Assembly (NCBI GenBank): GCA_045542115.1
Contig: JAZQKK010000001.1
Location: 1-64,000 of the forward strand
Reading direction: 5' to 3'
DNA from: RGIG995 sp045542115
Lineage (GTDB): Bacteria; Bacillota; Clostridia; Oscillospirales; UBA644
Length of the DNA stretch: 64,000 nt
In this document: piece after piece, positions 35,331 to 44,457 of the stretch
Layout of the letters: every line of letters starts with the position of its first letter
Numbering within the stretch: the first letter of the stretch is position 1
Position numbers and translations under genes: made by a program
Notes under the pieces: model-generated
Databases searched by the model: none
What the model was told of the DNA's origin: nothing
Seen by the model: only the letters and a program-made list of their open reading frames with translations

Positions 35331-36932
35331 ATGAAAAAGAAAGTTAAAGAAACCGGCATTCTCCTATCGGAAGATACGGCGGAAATGGCCTATCACGTAG
35401 AAGTTCGCAAAAGTTTTTGGGCAAAGGTCCGCTACGGTGCCGCCGCCACGGCCTTTACCGTGGTCTTCGTTGCTTTGATGGTTGGGTTGAACATCCTTGT
35501 AGGCCTTGCCTCGGAACGGTTCGACCTGCAAATTGATATGACCGAAAAGCAATTGTTCACCGTCAGCAAAGAGACGGAAGAGTATCTTTCCAAGTTAGAA
35601 CACGACGTGGAATTTATCGTGTTGGGCGATGAGGCCAATTGGCGGAGTTATTCCACCTCCGCATCTACGGGAGCCGATAAGGGGCTTGGGGTGTCGGTTC
35701 ACAAGTATATTGTGGAAACGTTGGACCGCTACGCCGAACTTTCCAAGCACGTGAAACTGTATTACGTGGACTACAACTACAACCCCGAATTTTTCCGGGA
35801 GCGGAATAACCTCCCCGTGACCGACGGGTTGGGAGACGACCCGGTTCTTATCGTGTATTCTCCCGATACGGGGCGGTATCGCTATATCCGGGCTTCTCTG
35901 TTCGGTGATACTCAGTTTTTGGCCTTGGAAAACCGTTTGAATACGGGGATTCGCTACACTACAAACCCGGATATGAAGAAAATTGCCATTATCGGGGGGC
36001 ACAGCGAAAAGAATCTGCTGTACTTCAAAGCGGTGATGGAAGACGACGGGTATACGGTGGATTCTCTGGAATTGACTACCGTCGAAAAAATTCCCGACGA
36101 TTATCAATTGATTGTCATCTGCAACCCTGCCCGACAGTATTCCGCCGGAGACATTTCGAAGATTGATGCTTTTCTTTCCAATAACGAGCTGGAAGGGAAG
36201 AGTATGATGGTCTTTGCCGATTTGGATTATTGTAATTCCGATACGCAACTGCGGAATTATCTGAAAGAATGGGGCATCGAACTTCTGGACGAATGTATCT
36301 ACGACCCGGAACGGAGCACCACGCTTTCCGGCAAAAACGCCACCTTCCGCGTCAACTATTCCGACGAGGCGGCTTCGATGACCGGGGAGTTATCTACCGG
36401 CAATTTTAATTTGAATCTGCAATTGGGCAAGACCCGGGCGTTAAAGAAACTGTTTGACGATGAAAACGGTGTTTCGGTGTATTCTCTTTTGAAATCGTCC
36501 GATACGTCGTTTTCCCGGTTCCAGGCCGCATCCCGTAACGATTTTACCGGCATTAAGAAACAGGAAGGGGACACGTCCGGCCCCTTTGATATCGGTCTTT
36601 TGGCTCTGCGGAGCCGCTACGACGGATTGAGCACTTTCTCTACGTCTGTGGCCGTGTTTGGGTCTACATCGTTGGTGGACGATTATTTCATTTCCAACGT
36701 GGACAGTGAAAACCAGGCCACCCAGGAATATATGGCCCAATTGGTTCATTTTATGGCGGCGCAGAGTGAAAATGAATTTAGTCATATTCCCACCGTCAGC
36801 CTATTGACCGATACGCTGAAATTCAAGAGCGACGGTCAGATTACCGCCGTTTGGGTGATTTCTGCCGTGGTGGTGCCTCTGTGCTTCTTGGCTGCCGGTC
36901 TGTTGATTTGGAGAATCAGAAAACATTTATGA
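35331..36932 (+). CDS. GldG-like ABC auxiliary protein
   Basis: A 533-residue protein with one N-terminal membrane helix (residues about 36-56), a large extracytoplasmic ABC_transp_aux-type domain (LFTVSKETEEYLSKLEHDVEFIVLGDE, IAIIGGHSEKNLL, VICNPARQYSAGDISKIDAFL) and a C-terminal membrane helix (VWVISAVVVPLCFLAAGLLIWRI). The orientation and helix pair match GldG. GGAGGTGG precedes the ATG. Confidence 0.87.
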   Translation: MKKKVKETGILLSEDTAEMAYHVEVRKSFWAKVRYGAAATAFTVVFVALMVGLNILVGLASERFDLQIDMTEKQLFTVSKETEEYLSKLEHDVEFIVLGDEANWRSYSTSASTGADKGLGVSVHKYIVETLDRYAELSKHVKLYYVDYNYNPEFFRERNNLPVTDGLGDDPVLIVYSPDTGRYRYIRASLFGDTQFLALENRLNTGIRYTTNPDMKKIAIIGGHSEKNLLYFKAVMEDDGYTVDSLELTTVEKIPDDYQLIVICNPARQYSAGDISKIDAFLSNNELEGKSMMVFADLDYCNSDTQLRNYLKEWGIELLDECIYDPERSTTLSGKNATFRVNYSDEAASMTGELSTGNFNLNLQLGKTRALKKLFDDENGVSVYSLLKSSDTSFSRFQAASRNDFTGIKKQEGDTSGPFDIGLLALRSRYDGLSTFSTSVAVFGSTSLVDDYFISNVDSENQATQEYMAQLVHFMAAQSENEFSHIPTVSLLTDTLKFKSDGQITAVWVISAVVVPLCFLAAGLLIWRIRKHL

Positions 36933-38422
36933 TGAAAAAACGACTGTTGCTGATCGGCATCGCCTTGGCGGTCTGCGTCTTGGTTGCCGTTGGCATTGTT
37001 CTGGTGCTGGAAATTGACCCCCCTGCTCCTCCGGAAGAGGAAAATCTGGATTTCGGATTGACCGTCAACGACGAGGGCATCAAGGTCTACCGATTTTCTC
37101 CCCAGAACGTGGATTATATGGAAATTTCCAATTCCCACGGTTCTTACAAAGTGCGGATGGAAGAGAATAAAGTCTATATTGTGGATTATCAGACCGTTCC
37201 GCTTTTGACCGCATCTTCCGTGGGGTTGTTCCGCAGTGTGGAGAGCCTTTCTCTGAATACGGTAGTGGACCCGGATTGTCAGAATCCTGCCCGGTTTGGG
37301 TTGGATACCCCCCAGGCCACGGTAACCATTCAGGCGTACAGTGAGAAGCGTGTCACCTTCCATATCGGGGATGCCAGCCCCACGGGGGAATATTATTATT
37401 TTTCCGTAGAAGGGGATACGGCAGTTTATTTGGTGGACGACTTTTTAGCCGAACGGTACTTGAAATCGGTTGCGGAATATTGCGACCGGAAGATATACAA
37501 ACCCTTTGACCCGGCTGCGGATTTCCGAGGGTTGACCATAAAATCTCCCACGCTGAATTATTCGTTCCGCACCGCTACCGAAGAAGAAAAGGCCATTGAC
37601 GGAGTGTATTTTAGCGGTATTGCAATGGAATCTCCCCACCGTTGGGGGGTAGAATCCGCGGTGATGGAACAGATAATGACCTCGATGATGGCTCTGACGG
37701 CCGATAACGTGGTTCAGATGTGCGTCCCCGGTTCCGACCTTGCAACATACGGGCTGGATGCGGAGAATCGCACCGAAATCGTGCTGAAAGTCTTTGCCGA
37801 CCCCAATCCCACGATGTACAACAATACCACGAATCCTTATTTTGATTCTACGAAGCCTACGGGAGAATACAGTGAATACACAGTCACGTATTGGCTGGGA
37901 AAAACCGCAGACCGGCAGGTCTACGTGATGTTTGACGAAATTCCCGTGGTCTATACGATGCCCAAAGAGACCTTTTCTTGGTTGGAATGGACGCCCTATC
38001 GGTATTGTGCAAAAATTCTTTTTGCCGAGTATATCGCCAATTTGGAGTCCCTTTCCGTGGCGTGGGGACCGCAAGAATATACCTTTACAATGACCGGAGC
38101 GGATTCCGAAGACCGGGAAGATTTGAAGGTGGTTTGTAACGGTGTTCCCGTGGACGGAGAATCTTTCCGGGATTATTACTCCAATATGATGGGAATGTAT
38201 CCCACCGGAGAAGGAACGATGTCCGAAGGAGGGCCGGTCTTGACCATTTCCTATGCCACCAAAGACGGTCGGAACGAGGAATTGACCTTCTATTCCGTGG
38301 ACGACCGGAATTGCCTTGTAAAGGTGCGGGACCAAGCCTTCCTGACCGTCCGCATCAACGAGGTGAATAAAGTCATCAACGATACCCAGAAATTGCTTCA
38401 AGGACAACAAATTATACAGTAA
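36929..38422 (+). CDS. DUF4340 domain protein of the Gld-like operon
   Basis: A 497-residue protein with an N-terminal membrane helix (LLLIGIALAVCVLVAVGIVLVLEI) and the rest outside. Repeated DUF4340-like segments carry the pattern of FGLDTPQATVTIQ and YGLDAENRTEIVLKV. ATGATG at 36929/36932 overlaps the gldG-like stop; either Met may be used. DUF4340 proteins accompany GldG-type operons and have no established activity. Confidence 0.83.
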   Translation: MMKKRLLLIGIALAVCVLVAVGIVLVLEIDPPAPPEEENLDFGLTVNDEGIKVYRFSPQNVDYMEISNSHGSYKVRMEENKVYIVDYQTVPLLTASSVGLFRSVESLSLNTVVDPDCQNPARFGLDTPQATVTIQAYSEKRVTFHIGDASPTGEYYYFSVEGDTAVYLVDDFLAERYLKSVAEYCDRKIYKPFDPAADFRGLTIKSPTLNYSFRTATEEEKAIDGVYFSGIAMESPHRWGVESAVMEQIMTSMMALTADNVVQMCVPGSDLATYGLDAENRTEIVLKVFADPNPTMYNNTTNPYFDSTKPTGEYSEYTVTYWLGKTADRQVYVMFDEIPVVYTMPKETFSWLEWTPYRYCAKILFAEYIANLESLSVAWGPQEYTFTMTGADSEDREDLKVVCNGVPVDGESFRDYYSNMMGMYPTGEGTMSEGGPVLTISYATKDGRNEELTFYSVDDRNCLVKVRDQAFLTVRINEVNKVINDTQKLLQGQQIIQ

Positions 38423-38429
38423 ACAACAG

Positions 38430-38464
38430 CGGACCTTCGAAAAAGGAAGGTCCGCCGATTTTTC
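38430..38464 (+). terminator. Terminator of the Gld-like operon
   Basis: CGGACCTTC and GAAGGTCCG arms, then TTTTT. Confidence 0.85.
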
Positions 38465-38498
38465 GTTGGATTTTATCGAATTTTTTCGGATTTTGCTC

Positions 38499-38527
38499 TT
38501 GACTTTGCCGGTGGTTTGTGCTATAAT
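38499..38527 (+). promoter_or_regulatory. Promoter of the histidine phosphatase gene
   Basis: TTGACT, 17 nt, TATAAT with GTGC just before the -10. Confidence 0.82.
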
Positions 38528-38558
38528 TGGGGCGAAAACAGGGAATAGGAGTGATTTT

Positions 38559-39275
38559 ATGTTATTATTCTACGTTCGTCACGGACATCCCACCTATACA
38601 CCCAACAAATTGACTTCTCTGGGGCGTCGACAAGCAGAAGCCGTGGGAAGACGGTTGGCTCTGTTTGGGGTGGATAAGATATATGCGTCTACCTCCAATC
38701 GGGCAATGGAAACGGCTCAGCCCACCTGTGATATGTTGTTGCAAGAAAAGACACTTTTGGATTATGCCAACGAAAATCTCGCTTTCCGGGACTTTTCAAT
38801 GAAGCTTCCCGACGGTCGGGCGCTGTGGGTCTTCGCCCACCCCGAGGCCCGGAAAATGTTCTGTGACCCGGAAGTGCTTGCCTTGGGGCACGAATGGTAC
38901 ACCCATCCGTTTTTCCAAGAGTTTGGTTATAAAAAAGGCGTGGACCGTATCCGGAAGGAAAACGATGCGTTCTTCGCGTCCTTGGGGTACGAGCGTATTC
39001 CGGGGCAGGGGGCGTTCAAGGCCGTTGCACCCAACGACGACCGCGTCGCTTTGTTTGCGCATCAAGGATTTGGGATTGCCTTTTTGAGTGACGTTTTGAA
39101 TATTCCATATTCTCAGTTCTCCATTCACTTCGACCTGTCTCACAGTGGACTTACGGTCATCGAATTTCCCAACGAAGGCGAAATTTCCATTCCTCGCATC
39201 TGCACCTTGTCTTCCGATGCTCATCTGTATAAGGAAGGTTTGCCGACCCTATACAATTTCCGGTTTCGGTATTAA
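38559..39275 (+). CDS. Histidine phosphatase superfamily protein
   Basis: A 238-residue phosphoglycerate-mutase-like phosphatase. The catalytic RHG is at residues about 7-9 (FYVRHGHPTY), with STSNRAMETAQPT supplying Arg. The second catalytic His is in ALFAHQGFG, with a substrate segment DLSHSGLTVIEF. The start at 38559 follows AGGAG. The substrate is unknown. Confidence 0.9.
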   Translation: MLLFYVRHGHPTYTPNKLTSLGRRQAEAVGRRLALFGVDKIYASTSNRAMETAQPTCDMLLQEKTLLDYANENLAFRDFSMKLPDGRALWVFAHPEARKMFCDPEVLALGHEWYTHPFFQEFGYKKGVDRIRKENDAFFASLGYERIPGQGAFKAVAPNDDRVALFAHQGFGIAFLSDVLNIPYSQFSIHFDLSHSGLTVIEFPNEGEISIPRICTLSSDAHLYKEGLPTLYNFRFRY

Positions 39276-39290
39276 AAAGAACAATGAAAA

Positions 39291-39321
39291 AAACACCGCA
39301 GAATCTCTGCGGTGCTTTTTT
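39291..39321. terminator. Bidirectional terminator
   Basis: CACCGCAGA and TCTGCGGTG arms with A and T runs on either side. It serves the phosphatase gene and the convergent thrS. Confidence 0.88.
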
Positions 39322-39329
39322 ATCTTTGA

Positions 39330-41129
39330 TTATTTCTTCAACTTATTTCCCACCACGTCGGCCAAGGTTTCTTGGAAGGCTTCCAAGGTGATGGCTCCCA
39401 AATCCTCGCCGGAGCGGTGACGGACGGAAATGGTGTTGTTTTCCATATCCTTGTCCCCCAGAATGACCATATAAGGAATTTTTTCCATCTGGGCAGAGCG
39501 AATCTTGTATTTCAGCGTGTTCTGACTGTCGTCCACAGTGACCCGATAGCCTTTTTCCAACAATTCTTTCTTGATGCCGTCGGCATAGTCGTTGGCCCGG
39601 TCGGTGATGGTCAAAATACGAACCTGTTCGGGTGCCATCCAGGTGGGAAGGGCACCGGCGTATTTTTCAATCAGGAAGGCCAGGGTGCGTTCATAACAAC
39701 CGAGGCTGGTTCTGTGGATGATATAGGGAAGTTTTTGCTGTCCGTCGGAATCGGTGTAGTACATTCCGAATTTTTCAGCCAGAAGCATATCAATCTGAAT
39801 GGTGACGATGGTGTCTTCCTTTCCAAAGACGTTCTTATATTGAATATCCAGTTTCGGACCGTAGAAGGCGGCTTCGTCGATTCCGATTTCGTACTGTACG
39901 TCCAGATTTTTCAGAATCTTTTCCATCGTGGCCTGAGCGGTTTCCCATTGTTCCGCCGTTCCTTCGTATTTAGCGGTATTGTTGGGGTCCCATTGAGAGA
40001 ACCGGAAGGTGCAGTCTTCCAACAACCCTACCGTACCGAGACATTCTTTGGCAAGGCTCAGGCAGTCGGCAAATTCTTCTTCCAACTGGTCGGGGCGGAG
40101 CACCAAGTGTCCTTCGGAAATGGTGAACTGACGAACCCGGATAAGGCCGTGCATTTCCCCGGAATCTTCGTTGCGGAACAGGGTGGAAGTTTCCCCCAAC
40201 CGCATCGGCAGGTCCCGATAAGAACGGGCTTTGTTCAGATAAACTTGATATTGGAAAGGACAGGTCATCGGCCGCAGAGCCAAACATTCCTTTTCTTCAT
40301 CGTTGGGGTCCCCCAAAACGAACATTCCGTCCAGGTAGTGGTCCCAGTGCCCGGAAATGCGGTACAGATCCCGCTTTGCCATCAGGGGAGTTTTGGTAAG
40401 AAGATAACCGTGTTTTTGTTCCAGATCTTCCACCCAGCGTTGCAGTAACTGAATGACTCTCGACCCCTTGGGCAGAAGGATGGGAAGCCCTTGACCGATG
40501 GAATCCACGGTGGTGAAATATTCCAATTCCCGGCCCAACTTGTTGTGGTCCCGCTTTTCCGCTTCTTCGGTCTGTTTGATGTATTCGTCCAACTCGGTCT
40601 GATTGGCAAAGGCAACCCCGTTGATACGGGTCAGCATTTTATTGTTCTTGTCGCCCTTCCAATAAGCACCGGATTGCTGGGTCAGTTTAAAGGCCTTCAC
40701 GCCCTTGGTATAGGTCAGGTGAGGTCCGACGCACATATCGATATAATCCCCTTGCTGATAGAAGGAGATGGTGGCGTCTTCGGGAAGGTCGCCGATGTGT
40801 TCTTCCTTGTATTTTTCGCCCCGTTCCTGCATCAACTTGACCGCTTCTTCCCGGGAAAGGGAGAAGGTCTTGATGGGCAGATTTTCCTTGGTGATCTTCT
40901 TCATTTCCGCTTCGATCTTGGGAAGGTCTTCTTCCGTGAGTTTCACGTCTCCCAAGTCTACGTCATAATAGAATCCCCGTTCGGTTGCCGGTCCGTAAGC
41001 GAAATCCGCGTGGGGCCAAAGCCGCTGAATGGCCTGTGCCATAATGTGGGCGGCGGTGTGGCGAATGACGTGGAGCTGTTCTTCTTCGGGACATTCGGCA
41101 ACGTGTCCGTCGTTGTACAGAATTTTCAT
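39330..41129 (-). CDS. thrS: Threonyl-tRNA synthetase lacking the TGS domain
   Basis: A 599-residue class IIa synthetase. It opens MKILYNDGHVAECPEEEQLHVIRHTAAH, so the roughly 60-residue N-terminal TGS domain is gone apart from a short DGxVxE trace. The editing domain is kept (HTAAH at about 23-27 and CVGPH). The core has MTCPFQYQVY (zinc Cys), RNEDSGEMHGLIRVRQF, SEGH, and TSLGCYERTLAFLIE, and a C-terminal anticodon domain (PEQVRILTITDRANDYADGI) is present. The start at 41129 follows the T-box leader and a GAAAGGAAGAGG site. Confidence 0.94.
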   Translation of the reverse strand: MKILYNDGHVAECPEEEQLHVIRHTAAHIMAQAIQRLWPHADFAYGPATERGFYYDVDLGDVKLTEEDLPKIEAEMKKITKENLPIKTFSLSREEAVKLMQERGEKYKEEHIGDLPEDATISFYQQGDYIDMCVGPHLTYTKGVKAFKLTQQSGAYWKGDKNNKMLTRINGVAFANQTELDEYIKQTEEAEKRDHNKLGRELEYFTTVDSIGQGLPILLPKGSRVIQLLQRWVEDLEQKHGYLLTKTPLMAKRDLYRISGHWDHYLDGMFVLGDPNDEEKECLALRPMTCPFQYQVYLNKARSYRDLPMRLGETSTLFRNEDSGEMHGLIRVRQFTISEGHLVLRPDQLEEEFADCLSLAKECLGTVGLLEDCTFRFSQWDPNNTAKYEGTAEQWETAQATMEKILKNLDVQYEIGIDEAAFYGPKLDIQYKNVFGKEDTIVTIQIDMLLAEKFGMYYTDSDGQQKLPYIIHRTSLGCYERTLAFLIEKYAGALPTWMAPEQVRILTITDRANDYADGIKKELLEKGYRVTVDDSQNTLKYKIRSAQMEKIPYMVILGDKDMENNTISVRHRSGEDLGAITLEAFQETLADVVGNKLKK

Positions 41130-41162
41130 ATTCCTCTTCCTTTCGGTGATACTTCCAAAAAT

Positions 41163-41390
41163 AAAAAGCACCCTTAAAGCATTGCTTTAAGGGTGCGTAA
41201 ATGCACGGTTCCACCTTAAATTTCACTCAATTCCCCGTTGACGCCGGGATACGGCACCGCTTACTTGTCTTCCGTTGGGCGGTGCGGCTCGGGAGTGGTC
41301 TTCACGTTGTCTTCCCATAAAGAACTCACAGCAAACGTTCTTCTCTCTGAATGTTCCGACAGGCTACTCTCTCCGTCAATGCCGTTATAT
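41163..41390 (-). promoter_or_regulatory. T-box leader of thrS, threonine specifier ACC
   Basis: On the minus strand the leader ends with the T-box AAGGTGGAACCGTG (about 41202-41215) and a 13-bp terminator (41168-41196, GCACCCTTAAAGC with its complement, then TTTTTATTTTT). In stem I, GGAG (41371-41374) pairs with CTCC (41292-41295). Between them the loop contains AGAGTAG on one side and GAAG-ACC-A on the other, which places ACC (41297-41299), a Thr codon, as specifier. Uncharged tRNA-Thr should prevent termination and raise thrS expression. Confidence 0.88.
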
Positions 41391-41395
41391 CCTAT

Positions 41396-41424
41396 ATAAT
41401 AACACATTTTTTTTCGTTTGTCAA
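41396..41424 (-). promoter_or_regulatory. Promoter of the thrS T-box leader
   Basis: TTGACA, 17 nt, TATTAT on the minus strand. Confidence 0.8.
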
Positions 41425-41438
41425 GGGGGTATGAAATT

Positions 41439-42317
41439 TTATCGGTCCACAAACAGAACGTTGCTCCAAGCCTGTTTTCCTTCGGCGTCGATGACTTCCC
41501 CACGAACCCATTTGTCGCATTTGTGTAGCGGGTAGACCCATTCGGTCAGCCCTTCCCCCCGATTGACCCGATGCGGTGCCCAGGCGGCGTTGGAGAACAT
41601 CGAAATCCGGACACAGGGGGAACAATTTACAATAATGTTATCCCCTTCCCGGCGAAGGTGTAATTCCGGACCTTGGGTGGCGTAAAAATTCCCTTCCTCC
41701 ACCGCCCGGAGAATGGCCTGGCGGCTGTCGTCTTCGGATGCTACCATAATATAAGACAACGTTTCATCGCTTCCGTTGTAATAGTGGGCATCGTCGGTGG
41801 CAATCTGAGGATACGTAATCCCTTCGTTGGCCAACAGGTCGGTAAAATATCCGGAGTAGGGCCGGCTGCTTTGTCCGGCATCGGAGACGGAATTATAAAT
41901 CTCCATCGCTCCGAATCCGTTCAATTCTTTGGCGTGTTGCGGGGTGTTCAGCGACCAGGCGGGATGGGCAAGAATGGCCAATCCCCCCGCGTTGCGAATC
42001 CCGTCGATGACGTCTTGACGGGTGGCGGTGGCCTTGTCGATTTTGGGGTCGTATTCCATCCCAACCCCTACGATGTGCATCACGTCTACCGACGTGTCCG
42101 ACGCTCCCATATTGTATTCGCAGCCCGACAGAATCTTGATTCCCGAAAGAGTTTGCTCTTCTCCGTAAAACCAATGGTCGGTTAGGGCGATTACGTCAAA
42201 CCCGGCCTCTTTGTAAATCCGGGCCGCATCTTCGGGAGTGACCGTTCCGTCGGAGTTTTTGGTGTGAATATGTAACCCTACTTTATACCGTTTGGTTCCG
42301 AACATATCCAATATCAT
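41439..42317 (-). CDS. PHP-domain metallophosphoesterase
   Basis: A 292-residue PHP protein. Metal ligands are VGLHIHTKNSDGTVTPED (HxH), ALTDHWF (DH), the Glu in GCEYN, LAILAHPAW and ATDDAHYY (DxH). The group resembles CehA/McbA-like metallohydrolases. AAGG precedes the ATG with 8-10 nt spacing. It ends 15 nt before the thrS promoter. The substrate is unknown. Confidence 0.87.
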   Translation of the reverse strand: MILDMFGTKRYKVGLHIHTKNSDGTVTPEDAARIYKEAGFDVIALTDHWFYGEEQTLSGIKILSGCEYNMGASDTSVDVMHIVGVGMEYDPKIDKATATRQDVIDGIRNAGGLAILAHPAWSLNTPQHAKELNGFGAMEIYNSVSDAGQSSRPYSGYFTDLLANEGITYPQIATDDAHYYNGSDETLSYIMVASEDDSRQAILRAVEEGNFYATQGPELHLRREGDNIIVNCSPCVRISMFSNAAWAPHRVNRGEGLTEWVYPLHKCDKWVRGEVIDAEGKQAWSNVLFVDR

Positions 42318-42370
42318 TGTAACAACCTTCTTTTCTGTTTTTTATGTCCAAGGCATCGTTTCCGGCATCG

Positions 42371-43231
42371 TCACCGTTTTTTCGCCGAGGAGTCAATGCC
42401 CAAGAACCGAATCAGATTATCCTGATAGATCTTTTGGCGGGATTCTTCGCTGACGTTCAGGCTGTCCAGGGCTTCTCCGTCCAGATCCAGCCACTTTTTC
42501 GCATAATTGGGATTATAATGGTCTGCGGAGCAGTCGGTGCCGAACATCAGATGGTCGTCGAACTTCCAGCTCGTCATACCGTAGATCTTTGTCAAAAGGT
42601 CCTTGCGGTAGGGTTCCTGGGGACCGGGAGTCAGATCCAGGAACATTTCGGGCGCCTCTTCTTTGGGCAGCACGGGGGCAAATTTGAATTCCCCGTACAG
42701 AGCCAGACATTCGTCCGTCCAGGGCCATCCGCAATGACCCATAGAAAATTTCAGATTTTTTACCGTCAGAAGCTCTTCCCAAAACAGGGGACGGTTGTAT
42801 TTTGATGCCACCTGATTGTCAAACAGGATCCCGGAATGGAACAGCACAGGCTTGTTCATTTCGGCGCTCTTCCGCAGCAGGGTCATACATTTTTCTTCGT
42901 ATACGTAAAAATTATTGCAGATGATCTTAAATCCCATAACCCCCTTTTCGGCGGCTTTTTCCATCTTTTCCAGAATGTTTTCTTCGTCGGGATGAATCCA
43001 CAGAATGGGGAAGAGGCGGTCGGGGTACCCCTCTGTCCATTGTAGCAGTTCTTTCAGCCGCACGTCGAAGGCAGTCCCTTGGGTGGGATGTTCTTCCTTT
43101 GGAGGATTCGAGAAAACACATCCGCCGTAAACACCGGCATCCTCCATATTGGAGATCAGAAGGTGTGGGTCCGGCTTATCCACGAATTTCGTCCGGGAAT
43201 AAATATGGATATGCATATCGTAAATCTTCAT
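42371..43231 (-). CDS. Amidohydrolase-2 family protein, copy 1
   Basis: A 286-residue TIM-barrel metal hydrolase of the amidohydrolase-2 group. It starts MKIYDMHIHI (HxH metal motif), has MGFKIICNNFYVY, KPVLFHSGIL (His), FSMGHCGWPW (His) and FGTDCSADHY (Asp). The start at 43231 lies 8 nt after AAAGGAG. It is a close paralogue of the gene at 43525-44361, the two sharing long identical stretches such as the MGFKIICNNFYVYEEKCM segment. It has its own promoter. The substrate is unknown. Confidence 0.88.
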   Translation of the reverse strand: MKIYDMHIHIYSRTKFVDKPDPHLLISNMEDAGVYGGCVFSNPPKEEHPTQGTAFDVRLKELLQWTEGYPDRLFPILWIHPDEENILEKMEKAAEKGVMGFKIICNNFYVYEEKCMTLLRKSAEMNKPVLFHSGILFDNQVASKYNRPLFWEELLTVKNLKFSMGHCGWPWTDECLALYGEFKFAPVLPKEEAPEMFLDLTPGPQEPYRKDLLTKIYGMTSWKFDDHLMFGTDCSADHYNPNYAKKWLDLDGEALDSLNVSEESRQKIYQDNLIRFLGIDSSAKKR

Positions 43232-43260
43232 TGTCGGCACTCCTTTTTATTGATATCTCC

Positions 43261-43289
43261 ATTATAGCCTATCCGAATCAAAAAATCAA
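43261..43289 (-). promoter_or_regulatory. Promoter of amidohydrolase copy 1
   Basis: TTGATT, 17 nt, TATAAT on the minus strand. Confidence 0.72.
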
Positions 43290-43309
43290 GAGAAAAAAAG
43301 ACATTTTTT

Positions 43310-43353
43310 TAATTTTTTTAGATAAAAGAAGACCTGTCCGAAAACAGGTCTTC
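43310..43353 (-). terminator. Terminator upstream of amidohydrolase copy 1
   Basis: Minus-strand hairpin GAAGACCTGT with ACAGGTCTTC followed by TTTTATC and T-rich sequence. It would end a transcript coming from copy 2 and the pseudogene. Confidence 0.75.
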
Positions 43354-43359
43354 AATACG

Positions 43360-43515
43360 TTATAGATATTGCCGAATGTCCATCGCAGGCTTTTCTTTCA
43401 GATTGCTAGCCGTTTTGCGATGTCTTTTGCCGATTCGTCGGAATTGAAGGTGCGTTATACGTGTAGGTCTACTTTATGGCTTTTACGCCGAATGGGTCCT
43501 GATATATCGCCGCTG
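43360..43515 (-). pseudogene. Decayed copy of the helical protein gene at 44492-44926
   Basis: The minus strand encodes SDESAKDIAKRLA, a one-base deletion, then NLKEKPAMDIRQYL and a stop. This aligns with ADEHAKDITKRLINLEEKLAVDIRQYL at the end of the intact gene. Upstream, FGVKAIK matches MGVKSLN, followed by an in-frame stop. Only the last 50 or so codons survive. Its position shows that the amidohydrolase duplication once included this partner gene. Confidence 0.72.
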
Positions 43516-43524
43516 TCTTCCTTC

Positions 43525-44361
43525 TTAGTTTCCGTCGATTCCCAGAAAACGCATCAGATTATCCTGATACATCAGTTTCCGCTCTTCTTTTCCGACTTCC
43601 AGCTCATCCAGAAATTCTCCGTCCATAATCCGCCATCTTTTGACGGTTTCGGAGTCGTATTTGTCTGCGATGGCGTCGGTGCCGTAGAGGATGTTCCCGG
43701 AAGTTTTGTAACCAATCTTATAGAGCTTGGTCAGCAGGTCCTTTCGGTAAAGCTTGGGGGTTCCCGGAGTGATGTCCAGGAACATTTCTGCCCCGTCCTT
43801 GTGTATGGGTGAGTTCTGGAACTCTCCGTACAGTGCCATACATTCGTCAACCCAGGGCCAGGAACAATGTCCCATCGAGAACCGCAGTCCCCGAATTTGT
43901 AACAGATGCTCCCAATTCAGGGGACGGTTGTAGTTCGATGCGGCCTGATTGTCCCAAAGAATCCCGCTATGGAAAATAACGGGCTTGTTCATTTCTGCGC
44001 TCTTTCGAAGCAACTCCATACATTTTTCTTCGTAAACGTAGAAATTGTTGCAAATGATCTTAAAGCCCATCACGCCTTGTTTAACGGCGGTTTCCATATT
44101 TTCGAGGATGTTTTTTTCATCGGGATGGATCCAAAGAATGGGGAAAAGGCGATTCTTATATCCTTCGGTCCATTTCATCAGTTCTTCCATCCGAGCTTCA
44201 AAGCAAGTTCCCGTGGATTTGGAGGGCTCCGGATAATTTGAGAACAGGCATCCGCCGTACACCCCGCCGGCCTCCATCTTTGTGATCAATCCGGAAGGAT
44301 CCGGCTTGTTTTCGCAGTTTGTCCGGGAAAAAATATGGATATGCATATCATAAATATTCAT
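43525..44361 (-). CDS. Amidohydrolase-2 family protein, copy 2
   Basis: A 278-residue paralogue of copy 1. It has the same metal motifs: YDMHIHI, FKIICNN, KPVIFHSGIL, FSMGHCSWPW and YGTDAIADKY. It differs most after residue 190, where copy 1 has an insertion. The site AAGGGGA precedes the ATG, and its own promoter is at 44391-44419. Confidence 0.88.
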   Translation of the reverse strand: MNIYDMHIHIFSRTNCENKPDPSGLITKMEAGGVYGGCLFSNYPEPSKSTGTCFEARMEELMKWTEGYKNRLFPILWIHPDEKNILENMETAVKQGVMGFKIICNNFYVYEEKCMELLRKSAEMNKPVIFHSGILWDNQAASNYNRPLNWEHLLQIRGLRFSMGHCSWPWVDECMALYGEFQNSPIHKDGAEMFLDITPGTPKLYRKDLLTKLYKIGYKTSGNILYGTDAIADKYDSETVKRWRIMDGEFLDELEVGKEERKLMYQDNLMRFLGIDGN

Positions 44362-44390
44362 AGTGCATTCCCCTTATGAAATTTTTTTTT

Positions 44391-44419
44391 ATTATAACAA
44401 AATCACTCGAAAGAAACAA
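44391..44419 (-). promoter_or_regulatory. Promoter of amidohydrolase copy 2
   Basis: TTGTTT, 17 nt, TATAAT on the minus strand. Confidence 0.7.
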
Positions 44420-44457
44420 TATAAAAATAGACAGAAATTTATCTTTTTTGGACATAA

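Noticed and set aside
41261..41503. Minus-strand 80-codon frame across the thrS leader
   Set aside because: It overlaps the promoter and stem I of the T-box; the RNA elements explain the sequence.
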